From: Acidovorax radicis
GTDB lineage: Bacteria > Pseudomonadota > Gammaproteobacteria > Burkholderiales > Burkholderiaceae_C
Direction: 5' to 3'
DNA: 64,000 nucleotides
Assembly (NCBI RefSeq): GCF_020510705.1
Contig: NZ_CP075184.1
Location: forward strand, 3,100,001 to 3,164,000
A program made the position numbers and the translations under genes. The notes beneath the pieces are model-generated. The model did not search any database. It had not been told where the DNA came from and worked only from the letters and a program-made list of their open reading frames with translations. This document shows, piece after piece, positions 44,824 through 52,604 of the stretch. Numbering within the stretch: position 1 is the first letter of the stretch; each line of letters starts with the position of its first letter.

Positions 44824-45666
44824 TCAGCCCAACACCTCGCGCAGGGCCGCGTCATACAAGCCCGTGAGCTTGTCCATCACATCCAGCAGGCGTTCGCTGG
44901 TGGTCGCCACCGCGCCCAGGCCTGCGGCATCGGCCGGGCGGCGCAACGCGGCGTCAAAAAACAGCCATTGCGAGTCGGCCAGTTCGAGTTCGTTGCGAAT
45001 GGCGGGGGTAGAGACCGGGGCAGCTTTCAGTGTGAGCAGCGCCTGGCGAAAATCTGCGGCGTCAGAAGCGAGCTGCGCCTGCACCAGCTTGGACTCCACC
45101 TTGGCCGCGCTCAGAAAGTAGTTTTTGGCCAACCGCTGCGAGAGCATGCGCTGGCGGCCCGCCAGGCCCACCAGGCGTGCGCTGGGTACCTGTGCCATCT
45201 TCTCGATGTTGTCGGTCACGGCCTGGGCGATGAGCAGCGTACGGTCCGCCTGATCGGACGCGGCCACCACCATCGCCGTGCGCGTGGCCGGGGCCGTCGT
45301 GAGCTGGTTAATCAGCGCAAACTGCTTTTGCACCTCGTCCAGCTGGCGCCCCACCTCGGCGGGCCACTGGCCCGACTGCAGTCCCTTGGCCAGCTCCGCC
45401 GAGCCCGACAAGGCCCGCTTGCGGGCCTGGCCCATCACATCCACGGCGGCCGCAGGCAACACCTGCAGGTATTGCTGACAATAGGCTTTTGCCATGCGCT
45501 GCGACAAGGCACGAAACCAGCCGGCATAGTTGATGGCCCCGGACAGGCTGATCTGTGCCTGCGCAGCCCCGGACCAGGTGGGCAACAGAACGCCCGCCGC
45601 CATCCACTGCACCACCACCCGGCGTTGGCATGGCATGACAGCGGCTGAAAATTCACGAACAGACAT
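44824..45666 (-). CDS. Periplasmic NarX/PilJ-type sensor domain protein
   Basis: A 280-residue exported protein with no TM helix after its signal. The N-terminus has a twin-arginine-like signal (CQRRVVVQWMAAGVLLPTW ending AAQAQ). Two copies of the PilJ/NarX sensor motif follow: NYAGWFRALSQRMAKAYCQQ and VGLAGRQRMLSQRLAKNYF. In NarX, NarQ and PilJ this domain faces the periplasm and in NarX binds nitrate or nitrite. Here it has no kinase, HAMP or output module. It is divergent from moaA and shares an FNR-type box with it, so a nitrate-linked role is likely. Confidence 0.82.
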   Translation of the reverse strand: MSVREFSAAVMPCQRRVVVQWMAAGVLLPTWSGAAQAQISLSGAINYAGWFRALSQRMAKAYCQQYLQVLPAAAVDVMGQARKRALSGSAELAKGLQSGQWPAEVGRQLDEVQKQFALINQLTTAPATRTAMVVAASDQADRTLLIAQAVTDNIEKMAQVPSARLVGLAGRQRMLSQRLAKNYFLSAAKVESKLVQAQLASDAADFRQALLTLKAAPVSTPAIRNELELADSQWLFFDAALRRPADAAGLGAVATTSERLLDVMDKLTGLYDAALREVLG

Positions 45667-45786
45667 GGGAAACCTTCTGAAATCGGATGGTGCATTGTTG
45701 CGACGCAGCATTTCGCCGTCTTGCTCCACGTCAAAGGGTTGCTACGGGGTGGCGCTCCGTGCTTCAAACCATCGCCTTGATGCAAA

Positions 45787-45800
45787 TTGACTGCGATCAA
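45787..45800. promoter_or_regulatory. FNR-type box between the NarX-like gene and moaA
   Basis: TTGACTGCGATCAA matches the FNR consensus TTGAT-N4-ATCAA with one mismatch. It lies 56 bp before the moaA start and 121 bp before the divergent sensor gene start. It could also be read by a Dnr/Nnr-type regulator. Confidence 0.6.
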
Positions 45801-45855
45801 CTTTCCACACAGGGTCTTGTCCCTAAGCCATGGGCCCATGCGGCAAAATCGCACC

Positions 45856-46992
45856 ATGGCTGAACGTGTGATTCCTCTGGTGGACGAACGCATCGCCGCT
45901 TTGGCGGCGCGAGTCCCCACGCATATGCTGGCGCCATCGGGCCAGTTGATCGACACGTTGGGGCGTCCCTTGCGCGACCTGCGCATCAGCGTGACGGACC
46001 GCTGCAACTTCCGCTGCAACTACTGCATGCCCAAGGAAGTGTTCGACAAGGACTACCCCTACCTGCCGCATGGCGCCCTGCTGAGCTTTGAAGAGATTAC
46101 GCGGCTGGCGCGGCTGTTTCTGGCGCACGGCGTGCGCAAGATCCGCCTGACCGGTGGCGAGCCCCTGCTGCGCAAGAACCTCGAAGACCTGGTGGCGCAA
46201 CTGGCTCAATTGCGCACGGTGGACGGCGTGGCACCCGACCTCACGCTCACCACCAACGGATCCTTGCTCGCGCGCAAGGCCAAGGCCTTGAAGGACGCAG
46301 GCCTGAACCGCGTGACCGTGAGCCTGGACGGCCTGGACGATGCAGTCTTTCGCCGCATGAACGATGTGGACTTTCCGGTGGCCGACGTGCTGGCGGGCAT
46401 CGAGGCCGCTCATGCGGCAGGCCTGTCGCACATCAAGGTCAACATGGTGGTCAAGCGCGGCACCAACGACCACGAAATTTTGCCCATGGCGCGGCACTTT
46501 CGCGGCACGGGCACCACGCTGCGCTTCATCGAATACATGGACGTGGGCGCCACCAACGGCTGGCGCATGGACGAAGTGCTGCCCTCGGCCGAACTGATTG
46601 AACGCCTGCGCGCCGAGCTGCCGCTGGTGCAGCTCAGCCCGAGCAGCCCCGGCGAAACCGCCGAGCGCTGGGGCTACGCCAACGCCCAGGGTCAACACGA
46701 CCCCGCGCTGGGCGAGGTGGGCGTGATCAGCAGCGTGACCCAGGCCTTCTGCCACGACTGCAACCGCGCGCGCCTGTCCACCGAAGGCAAGCTCTACCTG
46801 TGCCTGTTTGCCAGCCAGGGCTACGACCTGCGCAGCCTGCTGCGCGGTGGCGCCAACGATGCAGAGATTGCCTCGGCCATCGCCCCCATCTGGCAGCAGC
46901 GCAACGACCGGTATTCGGAGCTGCGCAGCAGCCTGCCGGCGGATACCGGGCAAGGCGCACGCCGCGTCGAGATGAGCTACATCGGCGGATGA
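45856..46992 (+). CDS. moaA: GTP 3',8-cyclase MoaA
   Basis: A 378-residue radical SAM enzyme that, with MoaC, turns GTP into cyclic pyranopterin monophosphate, the first step of molybdenum cofactor synthesis. The N-terminal cluster is held by C50, C54 and C57 in [12 protein letters not shown]. The C-terminal cluster motif is [20 protein letters not shown], and the conserved GG tail is present (SYIGG). The ATG at 45856 ([12 protein letters not shown]) is chosen; a frame from 45787 overlaps the FNR box. It is followed by mobA and moeA. Confidence 0.97.
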   Translation: MAERVIPLVDERIAALAARVPTHMLAPSGQLIDTLGRPLRDLRISVTDRCNFRCNYCMPKEVFDKDYPYLPHGALLSFEEITRLARLFLAHGVRKIRLTGGEPLLRKNLEDLVAQLAQLRTVDGVAPDLTLTTNGSLLARKAKALKDAGLNRVTVSLDGLDDAVFRRMNDVDFPVADVLAGIEAAHAAGLSHIKVNMVVKRGTNDHEILPMARHFRGTGTTLRFIEYMDVGATNGWRMDEVLPSAELIERLRAELPLVQLSPSSPGETAERWGYANAQGQHDPALGEVGVISSVTQAFCHDCNRARLSTEGKLYLCLFASQGYDLRSLLRGGANDAEIASAIAPIWQQRNDRYSELRSSLPADTGQGARRVEMSYIGG

Positions 46993-47110
46993 GGTGAAGC
47001 TCCCCCTGAGTCGCCTTCGGCGCCTTCCCCCTCTCTCGCTGCGCGGGAGGGGGACGCACCCAGTGGCCTGGCAAAGCCAGTTCCACGGGCGCACTGGCCT
47101 GGGCCGCGTC
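46993..47110. repeat. GC-rich palindromic repeat between moaA and mobA
   Basis: CCCCCTGAGTCGCCTTCGGC and CCCCCTCTCTCGCTGCGCGG, then GGAGGGGGACGC: nested palindromes of the same class as those at 10594 and 49740. It fills most of the 168-bp gap. Confidence 0.65.
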
Positions 47111-47160
47111 GGTTCCAAGGCCACAGAAAGCGCAAGTCGAAGTTCCTTTGAAGATCACGA

Positions 47161-47799
47161 ATGATTGAATCCAACGACATCACCGGCCTGGTCCTCGCCG
47201 GTGGCCGCGGCTCCCGCATGGGCGGGGTGGACAAAGGCCTGCAGAACTTTCGCGGCCTGCCGCTGGCGTTGCACACGCTGATGCGGCTGCAGATGCAGAC
47301 CGGCGCCACCATGCTCAATGCCAACCGCAATCTGGCGGCCTACGAGGCCTTTGGCACGCCGGTGTGGCCGGACGTGTTGAGTGACTACGCCGGGCCCCTG
47401 GCGGGCTTTCTGACCGGGCTGGAGCGCTGCGAGACCCCCTGGCTGCTGACGGTGCCCTGCGACACCCCGCTGTTTCCGCTGGACCTGGCCCAGCGCCTGG
47501 CCGCAGCCGCAGACGCCGAGGGCGCCGACATTGCCATGGCCGCAGCCCCCGAAGACGATGGCAAGGGCCAGGTCACCGTGCGCCCGCAGCCCGTGTTCTG
47601 CCTGCTGCGCGTGGACCTGCTCGAAAGCCTGGTCGCCTTCACCCAGGCCGGTGGCCGCAAGATCGACGCTTGGACGGGCCAGCACCGCTGCGCCATCGTT
47701 CCGTTTGACCAGCCGGGCGACGACCCCCAGGCCTTCTTCAACGCCAACACGCTGGCCGAGCTGCACGCGCTGGAGAGCAGCAGTGCACCGCGGGCTTGA
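47161..47799 (+). CDS. mobA: Molybdenum cofactor guanylyltransferase
   Basis: A 212-residue nucleotidyltransferase that adds GMP to molybdopterin to make the MGD form used by nitrate reductase and similar enzymes. The motif [17 protein letters not shown] is at about 12-28. Further family motifs are [25 protein letters not shown] and [10 protein letters not shown]. It lies between moaA and moeA on the plus strand. Confidence 0.96.
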   Translation: MIESNDITGLVLAGGRGSRMGGVDKGLQNFRGLPLALHTLMRLQMQTGATMLNANRNLAAYEAFGTPVWPDVLSDYAGPLAGFLTGLERCETPWLLTVPCDTPLFPLDLAQRLAAAADAEGADIAMAAAPEDDGKGQVTVRPQPVFCLLRVDLLESLVAFTQAGGRKIDAWTGQHRCAIVPFDQPGDDPQAFFNANTLAELHALESSSAPRA

Positions 47800-47815
47800 C
47801 CTGCGCGCAAACCCC

Positions 47816-48361
47816 ATGAGCAGTCGCACCCCGGTGGACGCTGGCGCGGTGCAGATCCGCCCCCTGGTCGCCGCAGACGCGGTGGCGTACAAGGCGCTGC
47901 GCGACGAGGCACTGCGCACGGCGCCGGATGCGTTCACCTCGGACTATGAATCCTCCGTGGGCCGCGATGCCAGCGAGTATGTGGCGCGTTTTGGCGCGCT
48001 GGAGTCCGGCCAGTTTTTCCTGGGCGCGTTCGACGCTACAGGCCAGCTGCTCGGCTGCCTGGGCTGCGAGCGCGAGCAACGCACCAAACAGCGCCACTGC
48101 GCGGTGGTAGTGGGCATGATGGTGTCGCCTGCTGCGCAGCGCCGGGGCGTTGGCCGGATGCTGGTGGATGCCTGCGTGCAGGCCGCCAGCCAGGTGCCGG
48201 GGCTGACCCAGCTGGTGCTCACCGTCACCGCCTCCAACCAGCACGTGGTGCGCCTGTACGAGCAGGCAGGGTTCCGCGCCTGGGGCCTGCTGCCCAACGC
48301 CATCGTGGTGGATGGCGTGGGCTACGACAAGCTGCACATGGTGCGGCTGCTCTCCCACTGA
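47816..48361 (+). CDS. GNAT family N-acetyltransferase
   Basis: A 181-residue acetyltransferase. Acetyl-CoA binding is shown by VVGMMVSPAAQRRGVGRMLV, and the C-terminal part by LVLTVTASNQHVVRLYEQAG. The acceptor is unknown; members of this subfamily often act on small amines or protein N-termini. It starts 17 bp after mobA and ends 19 bp before moeA, so it is embedded in the molybdenum cofactor operon, but nothing ties it to that pathway directly. Confidence 0.88.
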   Translation: MSSRTPVDAGAVQIRPLVAADAVAYKALRDEALRTAPDAFTSDYESSVGRDASEYVARFGALESGQFFLGAFDATGQLLGCLGCEREQRTKQRHCAVVVGMMVSPAAQRRGVGRMLVDACVQAASQVPGLTQLVLTVTASNQHVVRLYEQAGFRAWGLLPNAIVVDGVGYDKLHMVRLLSH

Positions 48362-48380
48362 CTTCAAGCAAACTCCACCC

Positions 48381-49736
48381 ATGAAAACCATTGCCCAGAT
48401 TGCCGCCGAGCTGCAAGGCTACGACCCGCAGGCCCTGAGCGCCGCCGATGTGAACCAGTTTCTGGACCGGCTGGTTGAGCCCGTCACCGCCACTGAGGCG
48501 CTACCCCTGTTCAGCGCGCTGGGCCGCGTGCTGGCGCAGGACGTGATCTCGCCCGTCAGCGTGCCGCCCCACGACAACTCGGCCATGGATGGCTATGCGT
48601 TGGCAGGCGCCCAGCTGGTGGCCGGGCAGCCGCTCACGCTGCGCGTGGTCGGCACGGCACTGGCGGGCAAAGCCTGGGCGGGCACGGTGGCAGCGGGCGA
48701 ATGCGTGAAGATCATGACCGGCGCCATCATGCCCACCGGGCTCGACACCGTGGTGCCGCAAGAGTTCACCACCGCCACAGCTGACGGCCACATCACCATC
48801 GCAGCCGATGTGCTGCGCACCGGAGACAACCGCCGCTTCAAGGGCGAAGACATCATGGAAGGCCGCGTGGCCCTGGCCCGTGGCGAGCTGCTGACACCTG
48901 CCGCCCTGGGCCTGGTGGCCAGCCTGGGCCTACCCACCGTCACGGTGTACCGCCGCCTGCGCGTGGCGTATTTCTCCACCGGCGATGAGATCCTGAGCCT
49001 GGGCGAGGCCCCCCGCGAAGGCGCTGTGTACGACAGCAACCGCTACACCGTGTTCGGCCTGCTCACGCGGCTGGGGGTGGAGGTGATTGACCTGGGCGTG
49101 GTGCGCGACGAGCCCGCGCTGCTCGAAGCCGCCTTTCGCCAGGCGGCGCAGCAGGCCGACGCCATCATCACCAGCGGCGGCGTGAGTGTGGGCGAGGCCG
49201 ACCACACCCGCACCATGATGAAAAAACTGGGCGACGTGGCCTTCTGGCGCATCGCCATGCGGCCTGGGCGCCCCATGGCGGTGGGGCGCATTGCCACCAC
49301 AGAAAATCAAGCAAAATTGGCCTCTAGCGCTTATTCATCAAGCGCAAGCAGCTATCAAAATGATACTAACCGGGCCCACAGCGGCGCGGTGTTGTTCGGC
49401 TTGCCCGGCAACCCGGTGGCGGTGATGGTGACCTTTCTGGCCTTTGTGCGCCCCGCCCTGCTGCGCATGATGGGCAACACCCGCACGGCGCCCCCGCTGC
49501 TGCGTGCCATCAGCACCGAGCCCATGCGCAAAAAGCCCGGCCGCACCGAATACCAGCGAGGCCTGGTCACCACCGCTGCTGACGGCACACTGCAAGTGCG
49601 CACCACAGGCAACCAGGGCTCGGGTGTGCTCAGCTCCATGGTGCAGGCCAACGGGCTCATCGTGCTGCACCACGGCCAGGGGAATGTGGCGGTGGGCGAT
49701 GCGGTGGATGTGATGGTGTTTGACGGGGTGATTTGA
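48381..49736 (+). CDS. moeA: Molybdopterin molybdenumtransferase
   Basis: A 451-residue enzyme that inserts molybdate into adenylylated molybdopterin. It has VPPHDNSAMDGYALAGAQLV, the gephyrin-type motif IITSGGVSVGEADHTRTMM and FGLPGNPVAVMVTFLAFV. About 28 residues between MAVGRIATTE and AVLFGLPGNP are not in the family; they are the translation of a copy of the dispersed repeat (49313-49365) and read ASSAYSSSASSYQNDT. The insertion sits in a surface loop after the MPT-binding strand, so the enzyme may still work. Confidence 0.94.
   Translation: MKTIAQIAAELQGYDPQALSAADVNQFLDRLVEPVTATEALPLFSALGRVLAQDVISPVSVPPHDNSAMDGYALAGAQLVAGQPLTLRVVGTALAGKAWAGTVAAGECVKIMTGAIMPTGLDTVVPQEFTTATADGHITIAADVLRTGDNRRFKGEDIMEGRVALARGELLTPAALGLVASLGLPTVTVYRRLRVAYFSTGDEILSLGEAPREGAVYDSNRYTVFGLLTRLGVEVIDLGVVRDEPALLEAAFRQAAQQADAIITSGGVSVGEADHTRTMMKKLGDVAFWRIAMRPGRPMAVGRIATTENQAKLASSAYSSSASSYQNDTNRAHSGAVLFGLPGNPVAVMVTFLAFVRPALLRMMGNTRTAPPLLRAISTEPMRKKPGRTEYQRGLVTTAADGTLQVRTTGNQGSGVLSSMVQANGLIVLHHGQGNVAVGDAVDVMVFDGVI
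49313..49365. repeat. Dispersed AGCGC repeat inserted in frame in moeA
   Basis: A complete copy: CCTCTAGCGCTTATTCATC, AAGCGCAAGCAGCTATC, AAAATG. Both the hairpin and the tail are preserved, which suggests a fairly recent insertion. Confidence 0.9.
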
Positions 49737-49739
49737 GCC

Positions 49740-49830
49740 CCCTGTGTCGCTGCGCGCCATCCCCCAGGGGGACGACGCCCTCGCTGCGGGGCGGCCCTTG
49801 CTCGGCGTCCCTGGCGGGGGACGCGCCAGT
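49740..49830. repeat. GC-rich palindromic repeat after moeA
   Basis: CCATCCCCCAGGGGGACG, then CCCTCGCTGCGGGGCGGCC and CTTGCTCGGCGTCCCTGGCG; the same element class as inside the acyltransferase gene at 10594. It could act as a terminator for the moa-mob-moe unit. Confidence 0.7.
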
Positions 49831-49899
49831 TGCATGCGCCGTAGGTGACGCGCAGCACAATCGATATCTCTTTGCATTCCTGCTGAAATCGTCGCACCT

Positions 49900-50235
49900 A
49901 TGCCCTACGCCGCCCAACACCTCGCTCAGCCCCCGTCGCGCGACGACCTAGACCGCATGGCGGGCGCCACGGTGGTCGAGTTCGGCACCCCGTGGTGCGG
50001 CCACTGCCAGCGTGCCCAGCCACTGATCGAGCAGGCACTTCAGGGTCATGCCGACGTGGCCCACATCAAGGTGGAAGATGGCCCCGGCCAGCGCCTGGGT
50101 CGCAGCTTTGGCGTGAAGCTCTGGCCAACGCTGGTGTTCTTGCAGGACGGCAAGGAAGTGGCGCGCCTGGTGCGGCCGCAGACGCTACAAGCGCTGGTCG
50201 AGGCGATGCAAACCCTGCTGGCGCCGCCCCGCTGA
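49900..50235 (+). CDS. Thioredoxin family protein with CGHC active site
   Basis: A 111-residue single-domain protein. The active site is in VVEFGTPWCGHCQRAQPLIE; CGHC is the oxidising, PDI-like version of the thioredoxin motif. The cis-Pro is in VKLWPTLVFLQDGKEVARLV. No signal peptide is seen, so it should be cytoplasmic. Specific partners are unknown. Confidence 0.92.
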   Translation: MPYAAQHLAQPPSRDDLDRMAGATVVEFGTPWCGHCQRAQPLIEQALQGHADVAHIKVEDGPGQRLGRSFGVKLWPTLVFLQDGKEVARLVRPQTLQALVEAMQTLLAPPR

Positions 50236-50404
50236 AGGGGCCCGCAACAGCGGCGCCCGCCGTCACGCCCATGGCTCTTGTTGTCGCAACCCAAGGGGAA
50301 ACATAGCCCATGAGCCGCTTGCCAGACGGCCTGCATCCAAGATGCCGCCAGGGTGCCGCTCGGCGCCGCTGGCCCCACGGGACCACGGTCACACAGTCAT
50401 GCGG

Positions 50405-50854
50405 TCATGCGCGCCCGAGAGCCTTGTCCACACCCCGATTGGCCAGCCCGTCCGCACGCTCGTTGCCCGGGTCCCCTGAATGGCCCTTGACCCAGCGCCA
50501 CTCGATGCGATGCCCCCCTGTGCTGACCAAGGCATCCAGGCGCTGCCACAGCTCAACGTTCTTGACAGGCTGCTTGGACGCTGTCCGCCAGCCCCGGGCC
50601 TTCCAGCCGTGGATCCACTCGGTGATGCCCTTGCGCACATATTCGCTGTCCAGAAACAGCGTCACGGCACACGGCCGCTTGAGCGCCGAGAGCGCCTCAA
50701 TCACCGCCAAAAGCTCCATGCGGTTGTTGGTAGTGCCCAGCTCACCGCCGAAAAGCTCTTTTTCGGTCGCTCCCGAGCGCAATACCACGCCCCATCCACC
50801 CGGCCCCGGGTTGCCCTTGCAGGCGCCATCTGTGTATATCTCTACCTGGTTCAA
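50405..50854 (-). CDS. rnhA: Ribonuclease HI
   Basis: A 149-residue enzyme that cuts RNA in RNA-DNA hybrids. The catalytic residues lie in [19 protein letters not shown] (Asp), [13 protein letters not shown] (Glu), [12 protein letters not shown] (Asp) and [13 protein letters not shown] (Asp). There is no suitable ATG. A TTG at 50854 gives the normal length and is preceded by AGGA at a spacing of 6; a GTG at 50887 would add 11 residues without a ribosome site. It follows the methyltransferase gene on the same strand. Confidence 0.95.
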   Translation of the reverse strand: MNQVEIYTDGACKGNPGPGGWGVVLRSGATEKELFGGELGTTNNRMELLAVIEALSALKRPCAVTLFLDSEYVRKGITEWIHGWKARGWRTASKQPVKNVELWQRLDALVSTGGHRIEWRWVKGHSGDPGNERADGLANRGVDKALGRA

Positions 50855-50932
50855 ACTGTGTTCCTGACGTTTTGATTCACGGCGCACGGGTTCGGGAAAC
50901 GTGTCTCGACACGACCCGCCCCCATCCGCCAG

Positions 50933-51829
50933 CTATTCGCTGCTTTTTCTAACGTGGTGATTGCGCTCTATGACGGACCGGCCTGCTCCCGCCGAGCCGA
51001 TCGCGCGGACGGACGGCACGTGGGATGCATGCGCCCGGTTGGCCACGGGCACTGTGGCCGCGGATCGCTGGCGATTGTTGCGCCAGGCGGGCTCCAGCAG
51101 ACGCATTCCATGCACTCTTTTGACCGCCACCAGAAAATAGGCGGCTCCAAAAATAGGCCACCATTTGTCGCCCAGCCGGTCCATCCAGCCAAACCGCTCC
51201 AACCAATGGGCGCTGCGCACGGCAGGACGATAACAGCCAAAGTGGGCCGACTCGACCTCAAAGCTCAGAAGCTGCAACCAGTCACGCAGCCGCCGGTAGC
51301 CAATGAACTCCCCCACATCCGGCAAATACAGGCTGTTGCCTCCCAGACGCTGGTAAATACGCGCCCGCCGCTGGCGCAGCCCCCACAGGCTGGCGGGATT
51401 CAAGCCACTGATGACCACGCGCCCCTCGGGCACCAGCACACGCACTACCTCGCGCAACGCCGCATGCGGGTCAATGCTCAACTCCAGGGTATGGGGCAAC
51501 ACCACCAGATCAAGGCTCGCCTCTGCAAAGGGCAGCGCCACCGGATCGGCAAACAAGTCCACCACATGGCACCTCTGCCCACAGCCAGACATATCATGGC
51601 CCGCCACCGCAGAGCCGGGTGAACCCGCCTCGTCGGCGCCCAGGGCCAGCCATTGGTGAGGCATGCGGTTTGTTCGCAGGCCATCGAGCATCGGCAAACC
51701 AAGCTGCAGGCTGTGATAGCCAAAGATGTCAGCCACCGCCTCATCACACCGAGCCTGCTCCCACGCCAGCAGGTACTGGCCCGGGGCGGAGGCAAACCAG
51801 TGGTGCAAACCTATAATTTGATCGCTCAT
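50933..51829 (-). CDS. Class I SAM-dependent methyltransferase
   Basis: A 298-residue protein with a methyltransferase domain: CHVVDLFADPVALPFAEAS (motif similar to UbiE-type enzymes), LDLVVLPHTLELSIDPHAAL and VLVPEGRVVISGLNPAS. The substrate is unknown. It is conserved next to gloB and rnhA in betaproteobacteria. The ATG at 51829 (MSDQIIGLHHWF) overlaps the gloB ATG on the other strand by two bases. An upstream GTG/ATG at 51862 would overlap gloB further. Confidence 0.88.
   Translation of the reverse strand: MSDQIIGLHHWFASAPGQYLLAWEQARCDEAVADIFGYHSLQLGLPMLDGLRTNRMPHQWLALGADEAGSPGSAVAGHDMSGCGQRCHVVDLFADPVALPFAEASLDLVVLPHTLELSIDPHAALREVVRVLVPEGRVVISGLNPASLWGLRQRRARIYQRLGGNSLYLPDVGEFIGYRRLRDWLQLLSFEVESAHFGCYRPAVRSAHWLERFGWMDRLGDKWWPIFGAAYFLVAVKRVHGMRLLEPAWRNNRQRSAATVPVANRAHASHVPSVRAIGSAGAGRSVIERNHHVRKSSE
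51812..51817 (+). promoter_or_regulatory. TATAAT box just upstream of gloB
   Basis: A perfect -10 hexamer that ends 10 bp before the gloB ATG. A -35 at 17-bp spacing (GAGGCA at 51789-51794) is weak. If used, the mRNA would begin within a few bases of the ATG. Confidence 0.45.
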
Positions 51830-52604
51830 GAACTTGCTACCGCTGCCCGCCTTTACCGACAACTACATCTGGATGCTGCACGATGGCCACCAGGCCGTGG
51901 TCGTCGATCCGGGCGATGCCACGCCCGTCGTGCAGGCGCTGCAACACCTGGGGCTGCAGCTGCAGGCCATTCTAGTCACGCACCACCATGCAGATCATGT
52001 CGGCGGGGTCGATGCCTTGCGCAACGCAACCGGTGCGCGCGTATATGGCCCGGCGCGCGAACTTATTCCCCAGCCTGTGGTCGCGCTCGGCGCACACGAC
52101 GTGGTGGAAACCCTGGGGCTGCGGTTCGAAGTTATCGACGTGCCCGGTCACACTGCCGACCATATTGCGTATTACTGCGCCGACATGGATGGCACGCCCC
52201 TCCTGTTTTGTGGCGATACGCTGTTTTCGGGCGGGTGCGGGCGGCTGTTTGAGGGCACGCCTGCCCAAATGCTCGACTCGCTGGATCAATTGGCCGCCCT
52301 GCCTGGCGACACGCGGGTGTGCTGTGCGCATGAATACACGCTGTCCAACCTGAAATTTGCGCGTACCGTGGAACCCGGCAACGCCACACTGCTCCACTAC
52401 CACAGCGATTGCGAGACCCAGCGGTCCCAGAACCTGCCTACACTGCCATCGAACATGGCGCTGGAGCGGCAGATCAACCCCTTCCTGCGCGTGCGGCAAA
52501 ACACGGTAGCCCAGGCTGCCCATACTTTTGACGCGCAGGTACATCAAGACGACGCGGTGGCGGTATTGGCCGCACTGCGTCAATGGAAAAACGAGTTTCG
52601 ATGA
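51828..52604 (+). CDS. gloB: Hydroxyacylglutathione hydrolase (glyoxalase II)
   Basis: A 258-residue metallo-beta-lactamase-fold enzyme that releases D-lactate and glutathione in methylglyoxal detoxification. The zinc/iron ligands are in THHHADHVGG (H52, H54, D56, H57), with VPGHTADHIAYY, FCGDTLFSGGCGRLFEGT and CAHEYTLSNLKF following. The C-terminal glutathione-binding part with NPFLRVRQ is present. Its ATG overlaps the divergent methyltransferase ATG, and its stop overlaps mltD in ATGA. Confidence 0.97.
   Translation: MNLLPLPAFTDNYIWMLHDGHQAVVVDPGDATPVVQALQHLGLQLQAILVTHHHADHVGGVDALRNATGARVYGPARELIPQPVVALGAHDVVETLGLRFEVIDVPGHTADHIAYYCADMDGTPLLFCGDTLFSGGCGRLFEGTPAQMLDSLDQLAALPGDTRVCCAHEYTLSNLKFARTVEPGNATLLHYHSDCETQRSQNLPTLPSNMALERQINPFLRVRQNTVAQAAHTFDAQVHQDDAVAVLAALRQWKNEFR

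Noticed and set aside
45667..45855. Molybdenum cofactor riboswitch upstream of moaA
   Set aside because: The leader is too short and lacks the paired elements of that riboswitch; the FNR-type box explains the region better.
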